Of a DNA stretch of 64,000 nt, positions 52,215-60,906 are shown piece by piece (the first letter of the stretch is position 1; each line of letters starts with the position of its first letter). The notes beneath the pieces were generated by a model. That model was not told the origin of the DNA, ran no database searches, and worked only from the letters and a program-made list of their open reading frames with translations. A program made the position numbers and the translations under genes. Origin of the DNA: Mesorhizobium_K marinum (lineage in GTDB: Bacteria > Pseudomonadota > Alphaproteobacteria > Rhizobiales > Rhizobiaceae); the NCBI RefSeq assembly GCF_040813715.1, contig NZ_JBFOCH010000007.1, one strand, 5' to 3'.

Positions 52215-53756
52215 CTATCTCACTGCGTTGAGAAGCGCGGCGAGCATCTCGTCCACCGCACGGATCAGACGGGAAGAGGCCTCGTATGAGTGTTCAAGGT
52301 CGAGCAACAGCGACATTTCCATGTCGATGTTGACGCCGGTCTCGTTCGACAGCGCTTCAGCGGTGCGTACCGCGAGCGCTTCCTTGGCGTTGGCGCCGTC
52401 GGCGGCGTCCTTGCGAAGCGCATCGAACCAACCGATGGAGGCCGTCGAATAGTCGGCGAGGCTGCTCGAGTTGTCGATGCCAGCGGCCGGGTCGAAGGTC
52501 ATCGGCGCGGCGATGCGGTCGCCGTAGGAAAGCAGCAGCGCGGAATAGGATGCGTTGCCGCCAGCGTTGTGGACGTATCCGGCGCCGTTCGCGCCGCCGT
52601 CGCGCAGCAGTTCGGGGTTGCCGCCCTGANAGGATGCGCTGCCGCCAGCGTTGTGGACGTATCCGGCGCCGTTCGCGCCGCCGTCGCGCAGCAGTTCGGG
52701 GTTGCCGCCCTGAGCTGAGTCGATCGCGGGGTTGAGGCGTATCTGGCCCGCAAGTCCGGTGACCAGCGTGCCGGTCGCCGGCATGGCCGGGGCGCCGAGC
52801 CAGGTGAACAGGCCCGGCGCGTCCGGAAGGACGCCCCCGGGCGATGTCTCGGCGAAGGCCGAGATCAGCCCTCGCGCGATCTCGTCGAGCTGGGCCTGCA
52901 TGGTGACGGTCACGCCGTCTCGGAGCTGGATCATGCCGGCGATGCGCCCCGAGGCATCGGTGTTGCCGCCGGTGCCGAGCGAAACCGGAACGCCGTCGAT
53001 GTAGACCTGGTTGCCCGTGGTGCCCGGCGCGTATGCGCCGTTCTGCGTGAAGCTGACGCTGCGCGGCACGGTCTCGAACAGCATCGAGCCGTCCCTCGTG
53101 CTCACCACCATGTCGTTGTCGCCGCGCGTGTAGGTGGAGATCGGCACGTATTCGGCGATCTTCTTCAGCGTCGCATCGCGTTGGTCCAGCGCATCGGAAA
53201 TGTCGCGACCCGAGCGCGTGCCCGACACGACGGCGTTGTTGGCGGCTTCGAGGTCGGCGAGCAGCCTGTTCAACTCGCCGGTGGCGATCGCGATTTCCTG
53301 GTCGGCGACCGTGCGGATGGACTGCAGGGCGCTGGTGCCATCGTTCAGCGTGCGCACGACCTGGCGCGCGGCGTCCAGCGTGTTCTCCGCGAGATTGCGG
53401 TTGGACGGGGACGTGGAATAGAGCTGCAGCGCCTCCTGCAGCCGGCCGAGCGCAGTCGCCGGCGAGGTCGCGTTGTCGACGCCGTTGATCGACAGGTTGA
53501 GGCGTTCCATGCCGCTCGAGAGGGCGCCCTGGCCGTTGTAGGCCGACACCGCCTGCAGGTTCTGCCGGAACAGCTGCTCGTTTGCGGCGCGCTGGATCTC
53601 GACCGCGCGTGCGCCGGGCGATGTGGTGGTGACGGCCGCGCGCCGGTTGTAGTCCGGATTGTTCGCCTCCAGCACATTGCGGGAAACGATGCTGGTCTGC
53701 CGCGCAGTGTTCCTGATCGACGATTGGGCGATGTTGAGGGCAGAGGACAGCGACAT
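52215..53756 (-). CDS. flgK: Flagellar hook-associated protein FlgK (contains an assembly join)
   Basis: FlgK (HAP1) forms the first hook-filament junction layer. The N-terminal block SLSSALNIAQSSIRNTARQTSIVSRNVLEANNPDYNR and the C-terminal NIDMEMSLLLDLEHSYEASSRLIRAVDEMLAALL are typical. An N at 52630 lies between two 83-bp copies with an 84-base offset, so 28 residues are doubled in frame (GGNPELLRDGGANGAGYVHN). Merging gives about 485 residues. The one difference between copies changes an Asn to Ser. flgL follows after two bases. Confidence 0.9.
   Translation of the reverse strand: MSLSSALNIAQSSIRNTARQTSIVSRNVLEANNPDYNRRAAVTTTSPGARAVEIQRAANEQLFRQNLQAVSAYNGQGALSSGMERLNLSINGVDNATSPATALGRLQEALQLYSTSPSNRNLAENTLDAARQVVRTLNDGTSALQSIRTVADQEIAIATGELNRLLADLEAANNAVVSGTRSGRDISDALDQRDATLKKIAEYVPISTYTRGDNDMVVSTRDGSMLFETVPRSVSFTQNGAYAPGTTGNQVYIDGVPVSLGTGGNTDASGRIAGMIQLRDGVTVTMQAQLDEIARGLISAFAETSPGGVLPDAPGLFTWLGAPAMPATGTLVTGLAGQIRLNPAIDSAQGGNPELLRDGGANGAGYVHNAGGSASXQGGNPELLRDGGANGAGYVHNAGGNASYSALLLSYGDRIAAPMTFDPAAGIDNSSSLADYSTASIGWFDALRKDAADGANAKEALAVRTAEALSNETGVNIDMEMSLLLDLEHSYEASSRLIRAVDEMLAALLNAVR
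52547..52713. repeat. Duplicated 83 bp around N at 52630
   Basis: Bases 52547-52629 and 52631-52713 match except at one base, an Asn/Ser change in the flgK frame. The in-frame offset hides the join as a protein repeat. Confidence 0.85.
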
Positions 53757-53792
53757 GCTTGCTTTCAGAAGCCTTCAGGTTCCGAGACCGGG

Positions 53793-55052
53793 CTACCTCT
53801 TGAGGTTGACGAGGATGTCCATCAGGTCGGCGCCGGTCTGGAACACCTTGGAGTTCGCGGTGTAGCTGCGCTGCGACTCGATCATGGCGGTGAGTTCCTC
53901 GGCGATGTCCACGTTGGAGTTCTCGAGCGCGCCGGAGACCATCGAGCCGAGGCCGCCGGAACCGGGGAAGCCCATCTGCAGGTCGCCAGAGTCCGCGCTC
54001 GGCGTGTAGACGTTGCCGGGCAGCGCCCTCAGCATGTCGGGGCTCTGAACATTTGCCAGCGGAATGCGATAGAGCTCGCGGAAGGAACCGTTCTTGTACT
54101 GCGCGTACATGGTGCCGTCCGACCCGATTTCGATGCTCTCGATGCCGGAAGGCGCGTTGCCATTCGCCTCGACCTTCAGCTGGGTGTAGTCCGTGCCGAG
54201 TTGCGTCATCTTCGAGATGTCGAGATTGAAGGTGCCGCCATTGGGCACCGGGATGTCGACGCCGGCGAGCGGGGCGGTGAGCGCGCCCGTGGTGCCGTCG
54301 AAGGTGAGGGTCGATGTCGCCAGCAGTGAACCGGGCGCATAGGGGAAGGGTGCGCCGGGCGCCGCACCCGCCTGGTCGAAGACGGCGATCTCCCAGGTGT
54401 TGGGCCCGGTCTTGGTGTAGTGGATGTCGAGCATCACTTCGGAGCCGAGATTGTCGTAGACGACGAGCGACGTCTTCTGGGTCGAGGTGGCGGTGGCGGC
54501 GTTGGCCGACGGCAAGTTGCCCGGCACCACCACATCGGCGCCGACCGGCAGGTTGGCCGTGAAGACGCCCTGGGTCGACGGCACCGCGATCAGTTCTTCC
54601 TGTGCGATCGAGACCATCTCCAGGCCGCCGAAGCCGTTGGCGGTCGCCGAGGGCGGGCCGGCTGCGAAGCTGTAGCCCATCAGGTAGAAGCCGGCCGCGT
54701 TGACAAGGCGGCCCTCGCCGTCGGGCACGAAGGAACCGGCGCGCGTCAGATAGGGCGTGCCGCTGGAATTCTGCACGACGAAGAACCCGTCGCCGTTGAT
54801 GGCGAGGTCGCTGCCAGATGAGGTGTATTTCAGGTCGCCCTGCTGCGAGATCGAGGTGCGGATCGTCGTGGTGACGCCGCCGGACGTGTAGTTCCCCGTC
54901 GTCGAAGGGATGATCAGGGACGAGAACTCGGTCGAGGACCGCTTGTAACCCGTCGTGCCGGAGTTGGCGATGTTGTCGGCGACGGTCGACAGGCGGTTGG
55001 CCTGCGCGTTCATGCCGGACACGCCCGTCCGCATCATTCCGTAGAGACTCAT
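53793..55052 (-). CDS. flgE: Flagellar hook protein FlgE
   Basis: A 419-residue hook subunit. The N-terminal motif SLYGMMRTGVSGMNAQANRLSTVADNIANSGTTGYKR and the C-terminal ALENSNVDIAEELTAMIESQRSYTANSKVFQTGADLMDILVNLKR are classical FlgE blocks. The middle is variable and surface-exposed. It begins at the ATG at 55052, about 110 bases after ftcR, and heads the run flgE-flgK-flgL-flaF-flbT-flgD-fliQ. Confidence 0.95.
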   Translation of the reverse strand: MSLYGMMRTGVSGMNAQANRLSTVADNIANSGTTGYKRSSTEFSSLIIPSTTGNYTSGGVTTTIRTSISQQGDLKYTSSGSDLAINGDGFFVVQNSSGTPYLTRAGSFVPDGEGRLVNAAGFYLMGYSFAAGPPSATANGFGGLEMVSIAQEELIAVPSTQGVFTANLPVGADVVVPGNLPSANAATATSTQKTSLVVYDNLGSEVMLDIHYTKTGPNTWEIAVFDQAGAAPGAPFPYAPGSLLATSTLTFDGTTGALTAPLAGVDIPVPNGGTFNLDISKMTQLGTDYTQLKVEANGNAPSGIESIEIGSDGTMYAQYKNGSFRELYRIPLANVQSPDMLRALPGNVYTPSADSGDLQMGFPGSGGLGSMVSGALENSNVDIAEELTAMIESQRSYTANSKVFQTGADLMDILVNLKR

Positions 55053-55161
55053 CGTGGCTTCTCCCGACCTCGAACCGTACCGGCAAGCAGCATAGGGCAG
55101 TGGACTTGCGCGAAACTGGCGCAGAGGCGCGGCGACGGTCGCGTCGCCGCTGCCGCGGGCA

Positions 55162-55830
55162 TCAGCCGACCAGCCGGTAGCCGAGGAAGCGCTTGGAATC
55201 GATCGGATCGAAGCCGAGCTTTTCACGCAGCTTCTTGCGCAACTTAGAGATGTGGCTCTCGACCACGTTCTCCTCGACCTCATCGTCGAAGATGCCGTAG
55301 ATGGCGTTGAAGACCTGGGTCTTTGTGACGCGACGACCGCGGTTTGCCGCAAGATATTCGAGAATGCGACGTTCGCGGCGCGGCAGCGGCAGCGGTTCGC
55401 CGTCGATCTCCGGCTCGCGGCCATCCATGAAGATGCGCATCGCACCGATCTCGGTGAACTGCTGCTCTTCCTGGACGCGCCGGCGGATCGCCGTGATGCG
55501 CGCCAGGATCTCGCGGATGTGGACCGGCTTGCGGATGACGTCGTCGACGCCCGACTCGAAGAGCATCAGCGTGTTCTCGAGCGAGTGGTGATCGCTGAGC
55601 GCGATGACCGGCGCGCCGGTGCGGTCGCGGATCTGCCGGGGCGACACGGCCGCCTTGTCGCAGTCGCCGATCAGGAAGGCGCGAACCGACTTAAGGTCTT
55701 CCTCGGCCGCGCTTGTGACCCACTCGCCGAACGCATCCGATCCGAAGGAGGCGGTAGCCACCCCCTCGCGGTCAAAAAGCGAATTATATCCTTCTTGTAC
55801 GAGCTCTCGCTCGTCTACGATCACTATCAT
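55162..55830 (-). CDS. ftcR: Flagellar transcriptional regulator FtcR
   Basis: A 222-residue OmpR-type regulator with a receiver-like N-terminal half and a winged-helix C-terminal half (PLPRRERRILEYLAANRGRRVTKTQVFNAIYGIF and VVESHISKLRKKLREKLGFDPIDSKRFLGYRLVG). This is the rhizobial/Brucella FtcR, which activates flagellar genes. The acidic pocket and the usual phosphorylated Asp are not clearly kept (the block reads LIGDCDKAA), so control by phosphorylation is doubtful. It is flanked by fliK and flgE, its expected place. Confidence 0.9.
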   Translation of the reverse strand: MIVIVDERELVQEGYNSLFDREGVATASFGSDAFGEWVTSAAEEDLKSVRAFLIGDCDKAAVSPRQIRDRTGAPVIALSDHHSLENTLMLFESGVDDVIRKPVHIREILARITAIRRRVQEEQQFTEIGAMRIFMDGREPEIDGEPLPLPRRERRILEYLAANRGRRVTKTQVFNAIYGIFDDEVEENVVESHISKLRKKLREKLGFDPIDSKRFLGYRLVG

Positions 55831-56131
55831 CGGCCCGCCCTCCGAATCAGAATTTTCTCTGATGCGAAATTCGTATCGCGGGTCGCGAATCCTGCCTAAC
55901 CGTCATATTTTGCCCCCCTTTTCTCGGGAGGCGGATTCGATGCTCCGGACCCCGCCGGGCGACGGATCCGTCCGGCGCGGGAAGGGGCTGGACTTACGCC
56001 TGATTGGCAGACCGCCGGGAAATCACGCCTGGATTGCNTGGGGCTGGACGTACGCCGGATTGGCAGACTGCCGGGAAATCACGCCTGGATTGCAAGGCTG
56101 GCGTGTGGTGCGCGGGCGCCGGATCGGCCGG
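55831..56131. other. Intergenic region upstream of ftcR with duplicated 54 bp around N at 56038
   Basis: The 301 bases between ftcR and fliK hold no gene. Bases 55984-56037 and 56040-56093 are two copies of the same noncoding 54 bp with three differences; without the join the gap is about 245 bases. An A/T-rich stretch just upstream of ftcR (55845-55915) is the likely ftcR promoter area, but no clear hexamers or operator could be assigned. Confidence 0.7.
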
Positions 56132-57684
56132 CTAGATGTAGAGCTCTCCGCCGGACGGGTCCGCTGCCTGCGGCGTGTTGCGCTGCCCGCCCTGGCCATG
56201 GCTTGCGCCTTGTTCGGACGAACGGCCGCCGGATCCGCCGCTCCCGCCGTTTGCCATGCCGGAACCGAACTGCTCGGCCGACCGGCCTTGTCCGGATGCA
56301 GCCGGGGTGGGTGCGTCGGCGCGGGCGGCCGAAGCGGATACATGCCCAGGTTGCAGGACCGTCACCTTGTCGACGTCGTAGCCGAGACTGCGCAGCGAGC
56401 CGACAATGCTCTCGCTGTCGGTCGAAAGCCGGCGGTAGGCTTCCTGGTTCTCGACCTGAAGCTCGATCGAAAGCTGTTCGCCGGTGAAGCGCAGCGTCGC
56501 GGTGACCATTCCGAGTTCGGCTGGTCGCAACTGGATCTTCAGCGACTGCGCCGAAGCATGCGTGGCGGAAGCGTGGACGGCTTCGGGCGCGTGGCGCGGC
56601 GAAGTGTTTTCGAGCAGCTTGCCCCCGACAATGCTGTCGACGAGCGACAGCGCGGTTGACGACGCCGGCGCTGGAATATTGTGTTGCGCGAGCACGGTCA
56701 CGCGGGGCGCGTTCGTCGCGTTTTCGGCGGTGGGCGGCGGCGACATGTCCTTCGCCTGCGCGCGATCCGCCGGGGTGCGGTCCGTGATCGGCGACGGCCG
56801 AACGGCAGGTTCGAAGCGAATGGGCTCTGCCTGTTCGCTCCGCCCGAACGGCGTGAACGAGGCGCCTTTCGGCCTTTCCGCCTTGGCGTGGTCATCGGGC
56901 GGCGAAGAAATGTCCTGGCCGAACGCGGATTCGGCGTCGATGCCAGACGATCCGTTTGCCGGGATCGTCGCAGACGCTTCTGCTGGCCGAGCCCCGGCCC
57001 GCATCGAAACCTGAGTTGCCGCAATCGGCGGGACTGCCACGCCTTGTGCCGGGTCAGGGACCGCTACCCGCGATAGGGCCTCCTCGTTGCCGCGTGCAGG
57101 CGGCTCTTGGCGATGCTCGTCAGGCAAGACGTCGCCCGAGAGGTCGGGGGCCGCATCACCGGCTGCCTCGCCCGTCGCCTGCGGCGTTTCCTGGTCCGGC
57201 AACCGGCCCGCGCCGGCGTCGATCGCGCCGTTGAACTTCGGCGTCACGCTTGGCCACGAGGACGGGCGCGTTTCGGAATCCGGTTCTGCTGCGTGCCTGC
57301 CGACGCCGGCAGGTTTGTCCAGTGCCAGCGCGCTCGCGAAATCGCCATGCGGGGCTCCCTTGCGGGCGGCCTTGTCCTCGATTCCCNAACGTCGGGGGCC
57401 GCTTCACCGGTTGCCTCGCCCGTCGCCTGCGGCGTTTCCTGGTCCGGCAACCGGCCCGCGCCGGCGTCGATCGCGCCGTTGAACTTCGGCGTCACGCTTG
57501 GCCACGAGGACGGGCGCGTTTCGGAATCCGGTTCTGCTGCGTGCCTGCCGACGCCGGCAGGTTTGTCCAGTGCCAGCGCGCTCGCGAAATCGCCATGCGG
57601 GGCTCCCTTGCGGGCGGCCTTGTCCTCGATTCCCGCCTTCGGCGCAGGCATCTGGGGCAGCGCCTGCGTCACTCCACTCGTCAT
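56132..57684 (-). CDS. fliK: Flagellar hook-length control protein FliK/MotD (interrupted by an assembly join)
   Basis: This secreted ruler sets hook length; the rhizobial version was once called MotD. The N-terminal two thirds are low-complexity Ala/Pro/acidic sequence, and the C-terminal domain has the recognisable LKIQLRPAELGMVTATLRFTGEQLSIELQVENQEAYRRLSTDSESIVGSLRSLGY block. An N at 57387 lies between two 244-bp copies with a 248-base offset, which breaks the frame; removing one copy leaves about 434 residues. The two copy differences change Ala/Thr and Asp/Glu. The ATG at 57684 overlaps the motC stop. Confidence 0.85.
57143..57634. repeat. Duplicated 244 bp around N at 57387
   Basis: Bases 57143-57386 and 57391-57634 match with two differences, in the variable N-terminal part of fliK. 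The 248-base offset creates an artificial frameshift. Confidence 0.88.
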
Positions 57685-59081
57685 TCCGGCATGTCTCCGA
57701 TCAGCTTGTCTATGTCGGCCAGCTTGGCGCGCGTTGCGGCGACCATCGCCTCGGCCTTCTCGACCGACGCATCGACTCCGCGGCCGGGGCCAGGACTGCG
57801 CGAGCGTGAAGGAACCGGTGTCGTTTTCGCCGTTTCGTCGCCCGCGGCAGTGATTACCGGCTCCGGGCCGACGCTGCGGATCGGACGGGCCTGCGACTGC
57901 GCGCCGGCCGGCTTCGTTCCAGCCGTCAGTTCCGCAGCGATCGCGCTCGCCGCGTCCAGCAGCCGGCGGTCATTTTCGGAAAGGCGCTCCCGGTCGATCC
58001 TGGACAGCCTTTCCAGCACGTTGTCGATCTCACCTGACGTGACCAGAGAAAGGCTTGCGTAGAGTTCGGCGCGGGGATCGTCGGCCATCTCCTCCGCCTG
58101 GGTGGCCGCGAACGCAGCCAGATCGATCAAGCCGTCGATGGCCGCGCGTCGCGCGATGCGCAGGTAGACCACCTTTTCCTGCTCCGGTTCCATCATGGCG
58201 GCCAGGTCGACCACGGCGCGACGATCCACCTTGTCCTGGANGGCTGCCAGGTCGATCAAGCCGTCGATGGCCGCACGTCGAGCGATGCGCAGGTAGATCA
58301 CCTTTTCCTGCTCCGGTTCCATCATGGCGGCAAGGTCGACCACGGCGCGACGATCCACCTTGTCCTGGAGAGCGACGACCCCCGCGACGAAGGTATCGGC
58401 GAATTGACTTGCGTAGGGCGAGTGCAGGTAGGAGCGCACATACTGTTCGGCATATCGAAGGAATCGCTTGGTATCGCCAAGCGTCACGGCGACGGAAATC
58501 GAGCGCCGCAGCGCCGCTTCCTCCACCAGTGTTCCCGGGCCGAGAAGCCGCGCCCGGTCGAGCATCGGCAGCGCCTTGCCGGGTTCGGCCTCCGCCATCA
58601 TGGAGCCCTTGACGAGCGCTACATACATGCCGACGTCCGGCGAATAGGTCATCGGATCGACCGAGGCGAAGGCTTCCAGAGCTTCGTTTGGCTTGCCATT
58701 GACGTAGAGCAGGATCTTTTCGCCGAGAAGACGGTTGGGATCGTCCTTGCCGAGATGCGCAAGCCCGGCTTCGAGTGTCGCGGGGTTGCCGCCGGACATG
58801 GCGTAGATCAGCAGCGCGCGGCGGTTGAGCTCGTTCTCGAAGCGCGCCGATTCACGCGTCGCGAAACGCGCATCGATCATCTCCAGCAGCTTGCGCTGCA
58901 TCGGCTGGGAAGCGTGATCGCCGCCGGCAAGGCGGTCCTGCACGAGTTCGAGCGAACGCACGATCTGATATGGCTCGAGTTGCTGCGGTTCCAGAGCCGC
59001 GGCCGCGTCCGTTTCGGCGGACGCCGGAAGCGCCGTGCCCAGAACCAGCAGGCCGGCCAGGCTCCAGCGCGTCATGGTCAT
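57681..59081 (-). CDS. motC: Motility protein MotC (contains an assembly join)
   Basis: A periplasmic motor protein specific to alphaproteobacteria that partners MotB in the stator. A signal peptide (residues 1-22, ending ALPASA) leads into an Ala/Glu-rich helical repeat body. An N at 58241 lies between two 127-bp copies with a 129-base in-frame offset, so 43 residues appear twice (the block from QDKVDRRAVVDLAAMMEPEQ). Merging gives about 423 residues, near the usual length. Five of six copy differences are silent; one is Ile/Val. The gene overlaps motB and fliK by four bases. Confidence 0.9.
   Translation of the reverse strand: MTMTRWSLAGLLVLGTALPASAETDAAAALEPQQLEPYQIVRSLELVQDRLAGGDHASQPMQRKLLEMIDARFATRESARFENELNRRALLIYAMSGGNPATLEAGLAHLGKDDPNRLLGEKILLYVNGKPNEALEAFASVDPMTYSPDVGMYVALVKGSMMAEAEPGKALPMLDRARLLGPGTLVEEAALRRSISVAVTLGDTKRFLRYAEQYVRSYLHSPYASQFADTFVAGVVALQDKVDRRAVVDLAAMMEPEQEKVIYLRIARRAAIDGLIDLAAXQDKVDRRAVVDLAAMMEPEQEKVVYLRIARRAAIDGLIDLAAFAATQAEEMADDPRAELYASLSLVTSGEIDNVLERLSRIDRERLSENDRRLLDAASAIAAELTAGTKPAGAQSQARPIRSVGPEPVITAAGDETAKTTPVPSRSRSPGPGRGVDASVEKAEAMVAATRAKLADIDKLIGDMPE
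58114..58369. repeat. Duplicated 127 bp around N at 58241
   Basis: Bases 58114-58240 and 58243-58369 match except at six positions, five of them silent in motC and one a conservative Ile/Val change. This is the most divergent coding pair in the window. Confidence 0.85.
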
Positions 59082-60301
59082 CCGCCGACGTCCAGCAGGA
59101 TCTCGATGCGGCGGTTCGAAGCGGCGAGCGGATCGGCCTTGTCCTTTGGTCGCCTGGCGGCATGGCCGGCGACGGTGGTGATGCGGTTTTCGTCGAGCCC
59201 GCCGCGCACCAGCATGTAGTAGGCAGAATGTGCTCGGGCTGTGGAAAGCCGCCAGTTGTCGTAGTTCTCGTTGCGGAATGGCCGGGCGTCGGTATGGCCG
59301 TCGATGGTGATCGTACCCTTCTGCGCGGCCAGGATTTTCCCGATCTTTTCCATCGCGAGGACCAAGTCGCGCAGGGGCACGGCGGAGCCGACCTCGAACA
59401 TGCCGAAGTCGAACTGGTCGGTGACGGAGATGGTGACGCCGCCTTTGCCGGCGACGACGGTCAATCCTTCCGCCAGCTTGCTGTCGGGCCCGAGCGCTTC
59501 GGCGAGTTCCCGCCGGATCGCATCCGCCGCCTTCTCGACCTCCGAACTGGCTTCGGCTTGCGCCGGTTGCACCGCCGTTGCGGGCGTCTCCGGGGGCGGG
59601 GCCTCGCTGGCCAGCGGTTCAAGCGGCGCGACGTCGGAACGGGCGGCTGTGCTCTCCGGCGTTTCCGGAAGCCCGGTCCCTGATGCCTTCGTGCCTTCGG
59701 CGGTATCCCCGCGCTTCGCCATCTGCTCGGTCCAGAAGTCGGGCGCGAAGGGATCGCGATACGCGACGCCACCGGACGCCCCGGTCGACGGACCGGCGTC
59801 CGCGGCGCCGCCGTCGCCCTTCAGGCTGACGTTCTGAAGCAGGCCGGTCTCCTCGGCAATCTCCGCCAGCACGGCGTAGGGATTGGCGAAGAGATGCTCG
59901 TCCGAATGTGTCTCGGCGCCATCCTTGTCGGCCACGTCGCTGCTCGAGGTGTCCTTGGCTTCGCCCTTGGCGTCCTCGCCGGAGCTGCCGCTGGACGCGA
60001 TCTCGTCCTCGGGCGCCGCGCCCGCCGCGTTGGGGCCTTCGCCGAGGTCCTGGAGCCCCTTCTTCGAGGAGTTGCGGTCGATCAGCTTGACCGGGTTGAA
60101 GTAGCTGGCCACCGCCGCCTTGGTCTGTTCGTTGGCGGCATTGATCAGCCACATCACCAGGAAGAAGCACATCATGGCCGTCATGAAGTCGGCGAATGCG
60201 ATCTTCCAGACGCCGCCGTGATGGCCCTCGTCATGGTCGTGGTTGCGCCGGACGATGATGATTTCCTGGCGGGGTTCCTCGCCGGGGGCCGCCATGCTCA
60301 T
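59078..60301 (-). CDS. motB: Flagellar motor stator protein MotB
   Basis: A 407-residue stator subunit that anchors the MotA/B channel to the cell wall. One membrane helix lies at about residues 35-55 (KIAFADFMTAMMCFFLVMWLIN), with the proton-carrying Asp in FADFM. A long linker follows, then an OmpA-type peptidoglycan-binding domain at the C-terminus (TITIDGHTDARPFRNENYDNWRLSTARA). The ATG at 60301 overlaps the stop of the upstream FliH-like gene. motA is not in the window. Confidence 0.95.
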   Translation of the reverse strand: MSMAAPGEEPRQEIIIVRRNHDHDEGHHGGVWKIAFADFMTAMMCFFLVMWLINAANEQTKAAVASYFNPVKLIDRNSSKKGLQDLGEGPNAAGAAPEDEIASSGSSGEDAKGEAKDTSSSDVADKDGAETHSDEHLFANPYAVLAEIAEETGLLQNVSLKGDGGAADAGPSTGASGGVAYRDPFAPDFWTEQMAKRGDTAEGTKASGTGLPETPESTAARSDVAPLEPLASEAPPPETPATAVQPAQAEASSEVEKAADAIRRELAEALGPDSKLAEGLTVVAGKGGVTISVTDQFDFGMFEVGSAVPLRDLVLAMEKIGKILAAQKGTITIDGHTDARPFRNENYDNWRLSTARAHSAYYMLVRGGLDENRITTVAGHAARRPKDKADPLAASNRRIEILLDVGG

Positions 60302-60906
60302 TCGACGATCTCCGACAGGATCGCCGACCATTCGGACAGGCGCGTTTCAAGGAGATGGCCGTCTATGGTGACGGAAAGATCGAAGCCCGGCGCCTCGGCG
60401 AAACCGAAACCGGCGGCGCGTTCGCCCAGCGCCGCCTGCAGCGCCTCCAGAAGCGAACTTGGCCCGCGCACATCGACCCTGGCGGCCTCGTTGCCCGCAA
60501 CGGCCTTGCGGATGGATTGCGCAAGGCTTTCCAGCGACCGCTTCTGCAGTTCGTCGCTTAGGAAGGTGCCGAGGACGCGGGCGGCCGAGATGGCTGCCTG
60601 GTGCCCGATGCGTTCCTCCATCTCGCCAAGCCGCAACGCGATGGTCTCGCCGGCCGTCTCGCCGATCTGGCGAAAGACGGCGTCCATCTCGGCGGCGTGC
60701 TGCTGCCGCTGCGCCTCGAGTTCGGCCGCGTGCGCGAGCGAAAGGCGCTCCTCGAGCGCCGCCTCCGCCCTGGCGACCTCGCTTGCCACGGTCGCGCCGA
60801 TATCGGGTTGAGGCGGGACCGTCTCCGGATGGCGCGGCGGCACAGCAGCCGGCTGCGGCCGGGAGCCGAAATCGGTGAGGACGTCGAAGAGCGCCAGTGC
60901 CGTCAC
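60298..60906 (-). CDS. FliH-like flagellar protein
   Basis: A 202-residue soluble protein between fliF and motB, with coiled-coil sequence in the middle (EVARAEAALEERLSLAHAAELEAQRQQHAAEMDAVFRQ, residues about 45-85). This Ala/Glu/Gln-rich helix and the C-terminal alpha-beta part resemble FliH, the export-ATPase regulator. The identity is tentative; no strong motif is visible. The start is a GTG at 60906 that overlaps the fliF stop (GTGA), and the end overlaps motB by four bases, so it is translated as part of the fliF-motB-motC-fliK chain. Confidence 0.55.
   Translation of the reverse strand: MTALALFDVLTDFGSRPQPAAVPPRHPETVPPQPDIGATVASEVARAEAALEERLSLAHAAELEAQRQQHAAEMDAVFRQIGETAGETIALRLGEMEERIGHQAAISAARVLGTFLSDELQKRSLESLAQSIRKAVAGNEAARVDVRGPSSLLEALQAALGERAAGFGFAEAPGFDLSVTIDGHLLETRLSEWSAILSEIVE

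Noticed and set aside
52357..55086. A frame of about 900 codons spanning flgK and flgE in another phase.
   Set aside because: It is rich in Arg, Ala and Gly with no protein-like pattern, and crosses two known genes and a join.
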